A DNA stretch of 64,000 nt from Ancylostoma caninum (GCA_037903475.1 JBAJFG010000591.1:434001-498000); one strand, 5' to 3'. Shown: positions 43,841 to 55,644, counted from the stretch's first letter. Translations and numbers: made by a program. The notes: generated from the letters alone by a model not told the origin.

Positions 43841-44672
43841 TGGTGTAGTTATTCTGCGGCTGGTACGTCAGTAAGGATAGGTATTGTCTTCTAACCTTTT
43901 AAATTTGAATCCAACAACATAGGAGCAATGAGAAACAAGAATGTAAAACGGATGCTCATGACGGGGTTCAAACCTTCGACCCTCTGCCTAGCAAGCCAGT
44001 ATCTTCCACATTCATCCACCCCGTCGCTGACGAGTGGGTGCTACAACGCATTGAGTAGTGTGGTGGGATTTCTCTTTTTTGACCGATGGCACTAATGAAA
44101 TATATACTGTAGCACCTTCTCAAACAATGATTCAGGCTAGATAGGGTTCGTTCCGATCTGTGAGTCTGGCCTCTTGCACTTCCCTTGTGAGTCTTCTTAT
44201 TCCTGTTGCAACCTGTCCAAGCAGGTAACAAGACATACGCAGGCCTCACCCTCTGTAGTTCCCTGACTGTGATTGCACGTTAGAGACTCACTGGCCTATT
44301 AACTGTCAAACTCGTCTGCTCTAGGATTTGGCTAACTCATAGCTTTGCTAAAGTTTGAAAGAGTTCATAGATCGATCGTATGTATCTGTTCAAATATTTA
44401 TACATTTGAATAGGTATCAGATTATCTTTCATGCTTTAGTTATCCAGTGCTTTGTGAATTCACGTTTATCTTTCACACTAGAAGGACGAAAATAAGAGCG
44501 GTGTTCTGAATATGGCATCCAAGACCTGGATCCTTTCCTAAGATTACCCATGACAAACGTGGTAACGCAAACATACGAGCTCTTTATTTGGCATCCATCA
44601 CGCAGCGTTGTCTATTCTCAGCTGCTACCCGGCAAATATAATACCCAGTAGCACGAGATCACCCATTTCTCT
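43841..44672. other. Spacer with a tRNA-like motif
   Basis: No gene. Read on the minus strand, about 43955-44045 has a B-box-like GGTTTGAACCCC, but no convincing cloverleaf was formed by eye. Confidence 0.4.
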
Positions 44673-44838
44673 ACAGGGAGCGTCAATCACGATCACTACT
44701 CCCGCAGCCTGGAGCGCTGCAGTATCCACGCGGCGCTGGCGAGGCAGCACACGAAATCCACAGCACCCATCATCGCCACGTAGGTGGTGCCACGCTCCAG
44801 GCCGCGGGAGTAGTGATCATGATTGACGTCCCCTGGCA
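44673..44838. mobile_element. Foldback element
   Basis: GCGTCAATCACGATCACTAC, then TCCCGCAGCCTGGAGCG, is matched inverted by CGCTCCAGGCCGCGGGAGTAG and GATCATGATTGACG about 110 bp away. Palindromic, about 166 bp, non-coding. Confidence 0.75.
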
Positions 44839-45546
44839 ATGCTACATTCGGGCCCAACATGAGAAACCGAAACGTACGGTGGTGAGGCGAGCTTCGCAGT
44901 TGGATGACTTCACAACATTGATGACAAGGTCCTGCGGATTTTTCCCATCGTAGTTTTGCAACAGCATCAGTTCCGTGATACCAGGATTCAAGGTGTTGGA
45001 GAACGCGTAGGCCATCTCAATCTTAAACAAAAGTACAAAAAATATATAATATGAGCATACAGTTTATGAATTCTATCGGTAGAGGATGCTGCATGGCGTG
45101 ATTGTACTATGCTTCTGTACTTTGCATTGCACTATGAATTGAAGCATCACAATTGGACCCCAACGCACACATGCGCTCTAGGCCTCCACAGATAGGATCT
45201 ACAGACTGTACATTGTTGTTTGAACGGTTTTTGGGTCATTCCAAAATTTTTGGCGAATTCTACCAGATGAACAATAATCCACGAATTTAATACAGTAACT
45301 GCCCCTCTTTAATTCCCTATTTTCAAGTAGATTTTAGCACTAAACATACTCCTTTGAAACCAATCAGGAAGTTCAGGCGGATGGCATCTATTTGGTCACG
45401 ATGGACCCCAAATGGACGCGCATTATCTGGAATAAATTCGATTTAGCATCAAAATGAACAGACATAAAAAAGTGGTCTGAGATGAACAGCTGAGATTTCT
45501 TTCCATAGTGGGTCCTAGTCAACCACGTAGTGCGTATAGTGATGCA
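44839..45546. other. Spacer, nothing recognised
   Basis: About 700 bp without a bounded repeat or conserved frame. Confidence 0.5.
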
Positions 45547-46460
45547 TTAGGTTGGTCCGAAAGATTTACACCAAGAAATTTTTTAGGATTCAAAATTTTA
45601 CTGGCTTTGAATCAGAATGCCACTATATGTGAACTGTAGAATACCTGGCTGCGGCCGTACAATACGTACAATAATCGTCAGGCATCTCCAAGCTCTGGGC
45701 TACAGGAAACTGATGTCGGCTTGGATCCACCACGAATTGAGTGCCTTGCAAGAGTGAGCGTGTGTCTGTCCTTGCTGCTGCGTCTACACAGGAGGAACTT
45801 TCTTAGCCAATTCATTATTGGAGGGAGAGCACTATGCTGTATGTTAACCATATATGAGAGAAAAGATGACTCCTGTGTGACTAAACTTCTCCAGAACAGC
45901 CGAAAGGAGAAGTGCACGAAAGAAAGTTTTGCTGTGTTGTCGCTGGTATTCCGGGGGGAAACTGTACCGAAAACCGCTGCCTCTTGGGCATAGTGTGACC
46001 GCCGAAGTCTACTCTTCTCAATTACAGAAACTGGCAGTACACATTCGCCTGTAGCGTTAAAAAATTGACCATTTCTGTGTAGTTCATGACAACGCCCGAC
46101 CTCACGTGGCAAAGCTTCTTTGCCAGAAAACTGCCGAACTAAATTGACAAGTTCTACCACACCTTGCTCATTCTCCCTATTTCACCAAGTCTGACTACCA
46201 CTTGTTTGGAGCATCGAAGCTGCACCTTCCAGAATAGAAATTTGATGATCCGAGCAAACTGTAAAGTGAGATTTCAAGCTTCTTGGACTCGTAGCTGCCG
46301 GAGTTCTTGACTTCTGGAACTGATGCTCCAGTGAAGCGTTGGCCACAGCTCGTTGATCATGATTGTGGTTATTTTGTTCATTGATATGTGTTCACAATAA
46401 AGTTACCATTGTTTGAAAAAAAATGTGAAATTTGGTGCAAGAATTTCGGATGAACCTAAT
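45547..46460 (+). pseudogene. Decayed, shortened mariner element
   Basis: Inverted ends TTAGGTTGGTCCGAAAGATT and, inverted, TTAGGTTCATCCGAAATTCT. The plus strand gives scattered mariner transposase pieces: YRKLMSAWIHHELS (45707), VTAEVYSSQLQKL (about 45998-46034) and VVHDNARPHVAKLLCQK (about 46080-46128, including catalytic-triad Asp region HDN). YHLFGASKLHLPE follows at about 46198. Stops and frameshifts throughout; at 914 bp it is shorter than the usual 1.3 kb and lacks the N-terminal DNA-binding part. Confidence 0.85.
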
Positions 46461-47848
46461 ACCTGAAAGCGGAGGTGTAGCGTAACTCTGGGAGTTGAGC
46501 GGAGGAGGAGGGCACGTGTCAATATCACGACCAGTTGTACATATTCTGACATGTTAGTTGGCACGTCGCTAACATTTTGACTTATTAGTAAACAAGCCTC
46601 CCTTCTATCTTGCAATAGACAACTGAAATGACTAAACTTGTTCCTTCTGCGAAAATTGAACTTCTCTAGCAATTTCTTATTCAAACACTGAATAGTATTT
46701 GAAAGAGGTTGTAGGCCTAAGAAGGGCAGTGAGATTATGAAATCTAGTACTGAACCTCGAAATGCTCAAAAAATGGCAACCTGACTTCACACTTTACTAG
46801 AGCCTCAGAACATGCACGACAGGTCAAGTTATCGGCCAGTACTAGTGGTCCCCCCCCCCCCCAGCAACTCTCTTTTCCCCCAGCTAGAACGCTGCTCACG
46901 TGCCACATTCTCAGGACCTCCTTTACAACTGATTTATTGCATTCTGATCAGCAAGTTTCTGATCGCATTGACAAGTTGTAAAATTGGCAATTTTGCAACT
47001 TGCTAATGTTATTCCCACGCTTACCAACGAAAGATCCTATTAGCATTTATATTTGTTTATGTTTGAACTAAAAATAATGTGTACCCGAATCTGTAGGAAT
47101 GTACACATCATGAGCAAAGATGAAAGAGAGAGTGTTCGCGTCATTTTCGCAGAATTTATTTCCTTTATCGAAGCATAGCCTCAGCCTGAAATATTTGAGT
47201 ATAAATCCATCGAGTCAATCATGGGAATGGCGAACATTCCCACTGCAAACAACGAAACACTACCATTCACATCTCTTCCCGACTTCAACCAGGATAGACT
47301 GATAGCGATAGATACGTCCTTCCTCTTTCTCTTCACATTTATCCTAAAGGATGTCTGGTACAATTGTAGGACAGACGGTACAAATGCATTTCGTAATGTG
47401 CCTCATGAGACAATGAGATGCATTGTTCTGACACGTTCTCCAAATCGGCGGAAGGAATCGTGAGGAGGAGGGGGGGGGGGGCGGGTAGGAGGGAGTGGGG
47501 GAGGTTCACTCAGAGGGAGTCTTCATGAAGGCTATGCTCACTCAGCAAAGCGGGTGTTTTTTGGGAATCGTTCGTACACAATTCAGTGTGAGTAAAAAAC
47601 GCTGCGCGCGTAAAACCAATAATTTTGACAAAAAATTGCTCATAATGGAGATTACGACCTACTCGTGGGTCGTATATGTTTCAACTCGTTTGCAGATTTT
47701 CAGTTCAACTCGTTTGCAGAATTTCAATTTCCCAAAATCTTTCCATGGGGGCTATTTCAAACGCTGATCACGAATATGACGTCCACTTCGTACTGAGACA
47801 CAGTTTTGTGAAGTTACTGTAAATGCAAACTGTAGGTACTGTACATGT
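46461..47848. other. Spacer with G-rich and half-element repeats
   Basis: At 46812-46885 a half copy related to the 58859 element occurs (CACGACAGGTCAAGTTATCG and a run of C). At 47467-47507 is a G-rich tract with runs of 3 to 12 G. No gene recognised. Confidence 0.5.
47467..47507 (+). repeat. G-rich tract with quadruplex-forming pattern
   Basis: Several G runs of three or more, one of 12, separated by short spacers on the plus strand. Confidence 0.7.
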
Positions 47849-47997
47849 TTAAAGGAAGTACGTAGACAAGGGTCGAGTTCGCATCGCGGCTCTCTTGAGC
47901 AGAGACGCAGGCGCACACTATGCTGAGCTCCCGTACCCTGCCCAAGAGAGCCGCGCTGCGGTCTCGATTCTTTTCTGCGTACGTTTGGAGTTCTCTG
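47849..47997. mobile_element. Foldback MITE, family A, copy 4
   Basis: The left end is slightly shortened (AAAGGAAGTACGTAGACAAGG). The right end is GCGTACGTTTGGAGTTCTCTG followed by TA. The core CAGGCGCACACTATGCTGAGC is the same as in copy 2. Confidence 0.8.
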
Positions 47998-48142
47998 TAG
48001 TTTCCCTTGCATTTTGGTGGAACTTAGCATAGTACGGGTTATTTGACATGCTATATGCGAGAATGACTTCTTTTTTATACCGTAGAACATTCTCACAATG
48101 TTACATTCAGCATACTGTGAATACGATGTTCCTTCTAAAACA

Positions 48143-48166
48143 CATACATGCATACATACATACATT
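48143..48166. repeat. CATA microsatellite
   Basis: Short run of CATA units (acatacatgcatacatacat). Confidence 0.85.
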
Positions 48167-48181
48167 TATTGCGCCTTTTAA

Positions 48182-48586
48182 AGGCAGAGGTCCACCTCAT
48201 TTTCGTAGTTCAGCTAACAGCAGATTCTGCATCTTCTCGACGCGGTGGTTCCAACAGTATACATAAATTGTCTCAGAATGGTCTATAAACCCGTCTTCCA
48301 GGACGGGGTCTGTAACAGTTTGCCAACCCGAGTTGACATGTGAAGCCGCTGATCTTATCGATTGAACACGCCAAGACTCGTTGACGACGCGGCAGCCGTG
48401 GCAGGCAGCCAGCACAGCTTGGAGCGATCCGCCTCCGGGCTCCAAATTTTTACCCAGTTCGTGCCTTTCAAAAATGGGTATTTCGTCGCTTCTGTGCCTG
48501 TTGATGTACATCCCAGGGATCTACATGATGAGAAGGTCTAGGATTAATGGTAAATCTAACAAGCAGAACGAGGTGGCCCCCTGCCT
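48182..48586. mobile_element. TTAA-type non-autonomous element, family B, copy 2
   Basis: Starts AGGCAGAGGTCCACCTC and ends GAGGTGGCCCCCTGCCT, with exact TTAA on both sides (48178-48181 and 48587-48590). 405 bp, no transposase. Homologous to 23599-23989. Confidence 0.88.
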
Positions 48587-48708
48587 TTAATACAGACGTT
48601 AAAAAGAATTGTAATCATTATATACGAGTAGAGATCAGTGTAGACATTTCATTACATGCTGTAATAACGAGCTAAAACTACACCATTCATTTGATAATAG
48701 GTAGTTAT

Positions 48709-48977
48709 CAGTGGCGGACGCAGGGGGGGGGCGCGCCCCCCCCCGAGAATGGGTCGCCAAATTTTCGAAATTACTTTACAATACAAATAAAAATCTTGTG
48801 TTAGTTTATTTTTAATTGTTTATTTTTATTATTATTTTTAATATATTTTTTATTTATTGTTTATTATTATAATTAATATTATTATTAATTTTATTTTCCG
48901 TCTGGGTCCCCAAAACGGCGGAGACCCCACTTTTCTTCCCACGCCCCCCTCCCGCCCACTTTCTGCGTCCGCCACTG
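48709..48977. mobile_element. hAT-type MITE, family C, copy 2
   Basis: Ends CAGTGGCGGACGCAG and inverse, 8-bp target duplication GTAGTTAT at 48701-48708 and 48978-48985. Nearly identical to 43181-43454 over the AT-rich body, implying recent spread. Confidence 0.93.
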
Positions 48978-49209
48978 GTAGTTATACTGGTACTGGAGAA
49001 TCTTTTGAGGGCAGCAAGAGAGTTTGGAGCAGCATTCTTGCTTAGTAATAGATATGCTGCAGCCCTCGTACTGTGAAGCTCACAGCTCTTACTGAAGTTC
49101 AGGGTCGTCCATAAAAAATTTTAAACTCACCACCCCTAGTTATGGATGTCAGTAATGAAAAGAATTGTTTAGCTCTGTCAAAATCATATTTGTGTAATAT
49201 CATATGAAT
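48978..49209. other. Spacer
   Basis: Nothing recognised besides the target duplication of the preceding element. Confidence 0.5.
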
Positions 49210-49672
49210 CATGCGAACTCGAAGAGTCATCGTCTAGATTCAAGAGAGGACATATCAAGGTAATGATTTCTTATTGTTGCACAAGGGATGTTCGAGTAAC
49301 AAAAACTTCCTTTCCTAATAAGTAACTTCCTAGTGAAATTGTTTTGTGCTCTTTCAAGTTTTATAGTATCCTTTTTCTTACATGGATTGAATACAATAGA
49401 TCCACACTCCATTAGAGGACGAACGTACATTTTGTAAGCTTGTAAAAGCAGATTTTGATCAATAGTAGAAAGAGCCTTGAATATTTGGAATGTACGCGTA
49501 TGTGCCTTGCTATACATAATTGAGTAATGTGAGGTAAAATGAAACCTATGATTATAGTGGAACCCTAAGTCTGTAACAGAGGTGATACTTGGCACTTCAA
49601 AAGAGTCAGTAGTATATGACCCGGATGAATGGAAATTACTAATCCTGAGATGATAAGTTTTACCTAATGAAA
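49210..49672 (-). pseudogene. CR1-like non-LTR retrotransposon, 3' part
   Basis: The minus-strand frame has the region downstream of the reverse-transcriptase palm: ITSVTDLGFHYNH, LLLQAYKMYVRPLMECGSIV, NPCKKKDTIKLERAQNNFTR. This is typical of CR1/Jockey-group elements. It is separated from its upstream part at 51186 by the hAT insertion at 49681-51177. Confidence 0.8.
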
Positions 49673-49680
49673 GTGGTAAC

Positions 49681-51177
49681 CAGGGTCAAGCGTAGTGATG
49701 GTAAATGTTCGACCCCGAAGCGACCCCCCTCTTGCAGACGGGAAAATGTGACCCCCTCCCAGAACTTCCAATTTTTTTACGTTTTCAGTCATTGCATTTC
49801 AACAACTTCCAAAATATCCGGAAGATATTTTTTGAATTCAATTAATTTTCGAAATTAATTTTTCACTTTTCAACTTTTAATTTTTGTTTCTGAATTCCAA
49901 AATTTATCGATGAAACAACCAGGCAGATGTCGCACATCTACACACTTATTGTAAGCAACGGGAGTGACGCAGAAGTCGTAGTCATGTTCAAACAGGTCCA
50001 GGGTTCGATCCCCGCCGGAGACTACTTTTTGCAAAACGGAAAAATGTATGTGGAGCAGTCGAAAATCAAGTTTCTATGTGTATGAGCAAAAACAAATTGT
50101 GAGGACATTTCTTTAAGCTGTGAAAGTCGCTTGTGAGTGGTGTCCTTTCATTCAGAATTAGAATCGCACACGTGCAGGTGTAATGTTGTTTGTCACGAAT
50201 TTTAAAAGGGTTAGCACGTGACCTTGGAAAATGGCTTGAGTCGTTCTGCTATCAGAGAGATTTGCGCTTTCTGAAGCACATCTTCTTGCTTTAAGAAATT
50301 TGGTTCATTACAGTTAAATTTGGGTGGAAATTCGTTGGTAAAAAGCTGGGAAAATTGCCATTTTTACCAACGGTTTACCAACGGAATAAATATCCCACCA
50401 GGCAACTTTGAGAGCTGAAATTTTACGTGAACATAGAGATCCACTTCCTCTTTCAGAATTATTTTCAAGGTTTTGTCAGCTTCCAAACGTTCGCTGGAAA
50501 AACCCATAGAAGAAAAACCTGATTTTTGGCAAGTTTAAGAATGTGGTGTTAATCTGAGGCAAATAACTTCATGGTTACTTTGTATGAGGGAACAGCTTTA
50601 ACGCATTATGATAGAGAAAGAATTCCTCTTTCTTATGCGTAGGGTCGCTTTTCACAGAATCTTCTGATTTTGTCAGTAATTGAGTGTCAACATACATCAA
50701 ATTTAACAAATTTTGCGGGCATGTCCTATGCGGTCTCATCGCTATAAAAGAATTTCCAATGAACGAGAAGCCGTGCAATTTTGCATCCTCATAAGGTTTG
50801 ATTCTGGTGAACCGCTTCTATAGCTTTGGAGCACCATGTGATGTACAGATGTCATAGGACACCATATACGGAATTGCATTTTGAGCTACATATTCACTGG
50901 GCCCTAGGAGTCGATTTACAATTAAATAAAACGTCCAAGAGTAAGGGGAAAGTGGTAACCGTCGATTTTACACTAGTTATCCACCGTACTGAAAGAAAAA
51001 GAGCATGCTGAAGTGTTTGCAACACTAACATCCTCGCGAGGAATCGAACTTGGATCTCGGTGATGAGAAACAAACTTCCTTACCTTGCTGTTATCATACT
51101 ACCCTCTTCAGACGGCCCCTCCCTGCTCCTCTTGAGGCGACCCCCCTTGGTAAATTACCACCGTACGCTTGACCCTG
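49681..51177. mobile_element. hAT-type element (about 1.5 kb, non-autonomous) inside a CR1-like element
   Basis: Ends CAGGGTCAAGCGTAGTGATG and, inverted, CAGGGTCAAGCGTACGGTGG. An exact 8-bp target duplication GTGGTAAC lies at 49673-49680 and 51178-51185. GC-rich GGCGACCCCC/GAAGCGACCCCCC subterminal stretches follow. No transposase frame was recognised in the AT-rich interior. Two B-box-like motifs lie inside: GGTTCGATCCCC near 50013 on the plus strand and AAGTTCGATTCC near 51045 on the minus strand. Confidence 0.9.
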
Positions 51178-51185
51178 GTGGTAAC

Positions 51186-51400
51186 TGCCTATTCTTAGAC
51201 CAATCAACCAAGCAGTTGATGGCATCTTCTACTTTATTCTTATCTTCTTGTTCATTGATTCCTCGATAGATCTTTACATCATCTGCATACTGCATACATC
51301 GGACTCCCTTACTTTGCATGAGTTCAGCTATCTCAGATGTAAAGTCAGGCAAGAAGACAGGGGCTGGTACCATTATACTGATGTTCTTTTTCTACACATG
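51186..51400 (-). pseudogene. CR1-like non-LTR retrotransposon, reverse-transcriptase part
   Basis: Minus strand. Contains DFTSEIAELMQSKGVRCMQY ending in the catalytic YADDVKIY motif and NCLVDWSKNRQLP. It continues in phase past the hAT insertion into 49672-49210, so both parts are one element. 5' truncated. Confidence 0.85.
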
Positions 51401-51856
51401 TCTCCGCTTTTGTAATTCGGAGTGAGCTAACCCCCAAATAATTTCAGGTTGTTCTCACTGCCCACATATTTACGAAACGGTCTGATATCTTACTTCTTCT
51501 TAATTGGCAGTTCATGTGTGTGTGTGCACGAAAACCAGCCATCAAAAACGGGAAATACCTGCACCATCGTGTTCAGCATGTCGGGTTATGTACGAAAATG
51601 TGGTAAATTTTGATTTTTACCTTGAATTACAGGTGTTTCGAGCCACTTCAGTCATGTTCAGACATGTTAATGGCCGACAGTTGTTTCCACCACAGTTGGA
51701 ATAAATGAGATAAGCCTGTGATTACAGAACCGTATAAAAGGAAAGAGACCGATAGGGTGCCTTTATAACGAAGAGCAGGAACCAGACAGACGAGGGATGA
51801 CACGAATGAGAGCTATGCCTCAGTGTAATGTTAGAAATGGACTGGCGATGTGATAT
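51401..51856. other. Spacer
   Basis: About 455 bp, no gene or bounded repeat recognised. Confidence 0.5.
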
Positions 51857-52130
51857 GGGTGCGCCGGCATCCAAAAGCGGAGGAACGCCTGGAGTCGGGT
51901 CCAACTGCTTGATAAGGGTGCGCCGGCGTTTAAAAACTGGGAAACGCCAGGAGTCGGCTCCACCGGTGTGATAAGGGTGCGCCGGCGTCCAAAAGTGGGG
52001 AAACGTCTGAAGTTGCGCCAACGATGTGGTAAGGGGTGCGCCGGCGTCCAAAAGCGGAGAAAGGCCTTGAGTCGGGTCCAACGGCGTGATGAGGGTGTAC
52101 AGGCGTTCAAAAGTGGAGGAGCCCCTGGAC
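51857..52130. repeat. Minisatellite, about 5 units of 58-59 bp
   Basis: Unit starts near 51857, 51916, 51974, 52033 and 52092, each beginning GGTGCGCCGGCGT followed by CAAAAG.GG. and ending TCGG.TCCA.CGG.GTGAT. The overlapping proline-rich frames on both strands are repeat artefacts. Confidence 0.88.
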
Positions 52131-52917
52131 GTCCAGCAGAGCGAACCGAAATGCGTGGCCACAAATTGTTGGAAAGGAAATGTCAGTAGTGGGTCAATGG
52201 TTCCATGAACCGCGGTAAAGAATACTTCTCTGTGGATAGTGTCTGTTTATCCACCTGCACTAATCCTATCTGAGGACAATGAAAATACGCGAGCAGAGCG
52301 AGCACGAAAAGAAGCCTGAGAGTCTGGGGTTAGCCGGACGATCAGGCTGGTGGAATATGAACTGGGAATCTTACTGAGGAGTTCATATACAGTGAAAGTG
52401 TCAAAGTAGGGAAAGTCTTCCATTGAACATTTGATGGAACGATTAAAACAGGGTCTTTTTCCATCATCTTTGGAGTAGACATCGAATTCAACAGCGAGTA
52501 AATTGGCATTCTCTTGGTCAGTGACCAAAAAAAAAGAAAAAAAACAAAAAAAAAAGAAACGAAACAATGAAAACAGTGAAACCTTACGAAAAGGGGTTCA
52601 TTTACATGCTGATAACCATCATGCTGATTAGGAATAGCATTCATTTTGCACAGCTACACGTTTTTAGAAAGTTGTAGAGCAATGTTGGCTCCATGTATAA
52701 CAGTACTCCACAGTCCGACTGGCACTGTATGCGCATCGTAACTCTCCAGAAGCGTGTTTTGGCGCATAATGAATAACACATCCGTGATCAGCTTGTGAAA
52801 TAACTCCATTTGCAAAGCTAGGTTGAAATCTTTGGAAGATGGTTGTCTACAGTTTCTACAATGTTTATACCGTAATGTTGCATAAGGGCTTGAACATGGT
52901 AAGAAGTTGTTATATCA
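52131..52917. other. Spacer with A-rich tract
   Basis: A-rich run with G and C interruptions at about 52526-52560. The stretch around 52590-52650 (TTTACATGCTGATAACC) is related to part of the piggyBac-like element interior at 37141-37170. No gene recognised. Confidence 0.5.
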
Positions 52918-53836
52918 TTAGGATGGTAAGAAAATCCTGAGCCGTTTTTCTTTGAAAAGTCCGGAACTTATTGACTTATGATCTATTATGTGATAGTTGT
53001 AGGCCACTTCAGGAACTTCTCCATTATAGATATCCAAAGCTTTGTATATCTACAATGTATGCTTCCTTAACGTTAATTACGATATCAAATCCACAAGAGC
53101 ACCTCCGAGCCATAACTATTTTTTCCTTCTCTGTCCGCACCGGAAGGATTTTCTGGATATCTGATTGCTGTAGATGATAGTTGGTCCTCTACGATTTTAA
53201 CACGCATCGTGCTATGTGGCTCCCCTGAGGAGAGGACCCACCAAATCGCATCCCCACCCAAACAAGTGTCTCCTTTGCTACTTATGGATTCGCGAGGAAT
53301 GTAGTATTACGAGCTGCTCACGCAAGCACACACAGTCACCGGTGACATTTACGCCAATCAGCTCCAGAAAGTCGCGGATGCTATTCGAGAAAAAAAGGAC
53401 GGAGCGAGATTTGGTACACCACGATGACGCAAGGCTTCCGTATCGCTGAAGAAACCGGTGAAAAATTGGAGTGGCTGGGCTGGGACACGGTTCCCCACCC
53501 ACCCTACTCCGCTTACATTGCCCCCTCCGACTGTCACTTATTTCGCTCTTTCAAGGCATTCCTAGCTAACGAAAGAAGAAAGAAGAATTGAGAAGAAAAG
53601 AAGAAAGATTTGTAAGAAGAAATTTACCTAAGTTGACGGTGTTGAAAGGGCAGCGATTTCTCTGACTTCCAGTCTTCCCAGTTTTTGGAAAAGGGGACCG
53701 TTGACCTGCGCATTAGGTGGAACACTGCAGTGACTATATGGTTATTATATTGTTGAGCAAATTCCCCCACATGCTGGGTAATAAAATAAAGTAGGAAAAA
53801 TGTTCCAAATGGCTCAAGACTTTCTTACCACCCTAA
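52918..53836 (+). pseudogene. Decayed, shortened mariner element
   Basis: Inverted ends TTAGGATGGTAAGAAAATCC and, inverted, TTAGGGTGGTAAGAAAGTCT. Transposase pieces: SSRKSRMLFEKKR region, HHDDAR (about 53418), then in another frame LGWDTVPHPPYSAYIAPSDC and HLFRSF (53473-53560). Stops, frameshifts and loss of the N-terminal half. 919 bp. Confidence 0.83.
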
Positions 53837-54408
53837 TGTTCATCAGTGTTTATCAGCTCCCCAAGTGTACCTTTCATACACCCATCTCTTTCAAAATAAA
53901 GCACAAATCGGCGTTTGTGTTAAGTGACTTGAAACGCAAAACGTGAATTATCGTCAATATGTCTATGACAACTGGTAAATTATTTAATCAAGCAACTACG
54001 TTTATTGATTCAGATCTCAAGGAAATAGTCCAGTAGCTACCACTCCCCTCCCCCCTTCCGCCCTTTTCCCGATCTGCCGTGCAGGGTAATTAATACTGGA
54101 TGAGCGCGTTTGACGCGAATGAGTCTGCCCTACGAAAAATTGTCTTACTCGCAGCTCTCACTAGATCAGATGCAGGTAAAACGCAGACGCACACGACGCC
54201 CAATAGAGGTAACACGAATGACGAATTATTGCATATGTTTGTGTTTTCGCAGCAACTTTTTTTTTGGCAATTTTTCGTTCTCTTTGTCCTGATTCTCCAA
54301 CTACATATTGCTACTCGTTTCCAGTGAATTTAGGGAAACGTTCGCTATTGATTTATGCTCTAACTGTACAGAGAACTCGGAACTGCCAGGTGAATACCAA
54401 GGATGAGC
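53837..54408. other. Spacer
   Basis: No gene recognised. A piece near 53940-53970 (ACGTGAATTATCGTCAATATG) weakly resembles the right end of the 36883 piggyBac-like element. Confidence 0.45.
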
Positions 54409-55625
54409 GGATTGTCTGTATCCGGTTGTCCGTTTTGCCGTTATCCGTGTATTTTGGCCTATCCGTTATCCGCACCGTTATCCGGGGTTTTGACGCCGAA
54501 TAACGGTGCGGAGAAGGCCAAATATAGTAGCTTCATTTCGCACCTCCTCAACAGATTATAACCTCCATTCCAAGAAGTATTACTCGATCTATTTCATTCT
54601 ACGTCAACAGAGGTTTACAATCTCTAGCATGGTAGGAGAGGATAATACAGGTTTGTATATGCCCAGAAAGAGATGCTCTTGCTCATGCTTTCTACGTCGT
54701 CAGACAAAGTCTCCAGACGTCACTATAAACTGTTGTTTCTGGAGAATCCACTTGCCCGAGTTTTCCACAATGTCCATTCTTTCCATGGCTTTGAAAATAG
54801 CGAAATAACGAATTTTATGTGGCGCAGTGGTAAGAGGCTCGCTCGATGGTTCGATCCACGATACACGATCGATGGTTCGATCCCGCCCGAGGCCAACCAA
54901 GCCTTCCATCCCTCCGGGATCGGTAAATTGGTACCAGAGGAGTCTGGGAGGATGAAGCATTGACTTGGTACATCGGGTGCCCCCCGCAAGTCATTGTACA
55001 GGGCACATACGCATTCAACGCCTCAACGATGCTCAGATGAAGTCGAATGCGTGGCGCATCCCTCGTGACGGGATTGATCAACGCCGACCACTTTATCCTT
55101 TATCCTTCATCTGGTACAGCTTTCACCAGTGGCTTCAGAAGGAGTTGACGTTATCAAATTTCAGTCCATAACTCTGAGACACATATCTCCAAACTTTGTT
55201 TGACGTTCCCTCGCGCGTGCGCTAGTATCATTCCCTTTCCTAGTTGCAACGTTATTACAGAATTCGAATCCATGATTCAGTTTTGCACGAATTTTTGTAA
55301 ACGAGTGCATTACGACACACTTCCGAAAATGCCAAGGAAAGTGGATCGGTCCAAATGAGAATGAAATGACGGAAGGAGGAGTAAATGTGCTTTCGAATAT
55401 ATAGCAAAAGTGCGGTGGAAATATCATTGTCCATTTCAAAATATTATTCCAAAAACCCATGGTTCGGAAGTCCGACACTGATTTTGCAACAACATAGAAT
55501 GTGGTGTCTCACAGCATCTGGATCACTTATCCATTATCCGTTATCTGGTATCCGTTATCCGGTCAATTTTGGCCTATCAGTTATCCGCAGCGTTATCCGG
55601 GTCGAAAAATCTCGTATCCGCTCGT
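54409..55625. repeat. Direct repeat pair built on TTATCCG around a SINE
   Basis: The left block at about 54420-54515 and the right block at about 55515-55625 share CGTTATCC, TTTTGGCCTATC.GTTATCCGCA and CGTTATCCGG in the same orientation, about 1.1 kb apart. A SINE lies between them. Could be the ends of one element with direct, not inverted, repeats or two copies of a short repeat. Confidence 0.55.
54819..55103 (+). mobile_element. tRNA-derived SINE, copy 2
   Basis: Head TGTGGCGCAGTGGTAAGAGG (A box) and GGTTCGATCCCGCCCGAGG (B box). The head has an internal duplication of the CGATGGTTCGATCC segment. The body matches copy 1 and the tail is CTTTATCCTTTATCC. No clear target duplication seen. Confidence 0.83.
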
Positions 55626-55644
55626 CGCTGGTGAATACGTATCA

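Noticed and set aside
49978..50030. tRNA gene at a GGTTCGATCCCC motif
   Set aside because: Only the B box is present; no A box or cloverleaf upstream.
51722..52162. 146-residue and 114-residue minus-strand proline-rich frames
   Set aside because: Artefacts of the 59-bp minisatellite.
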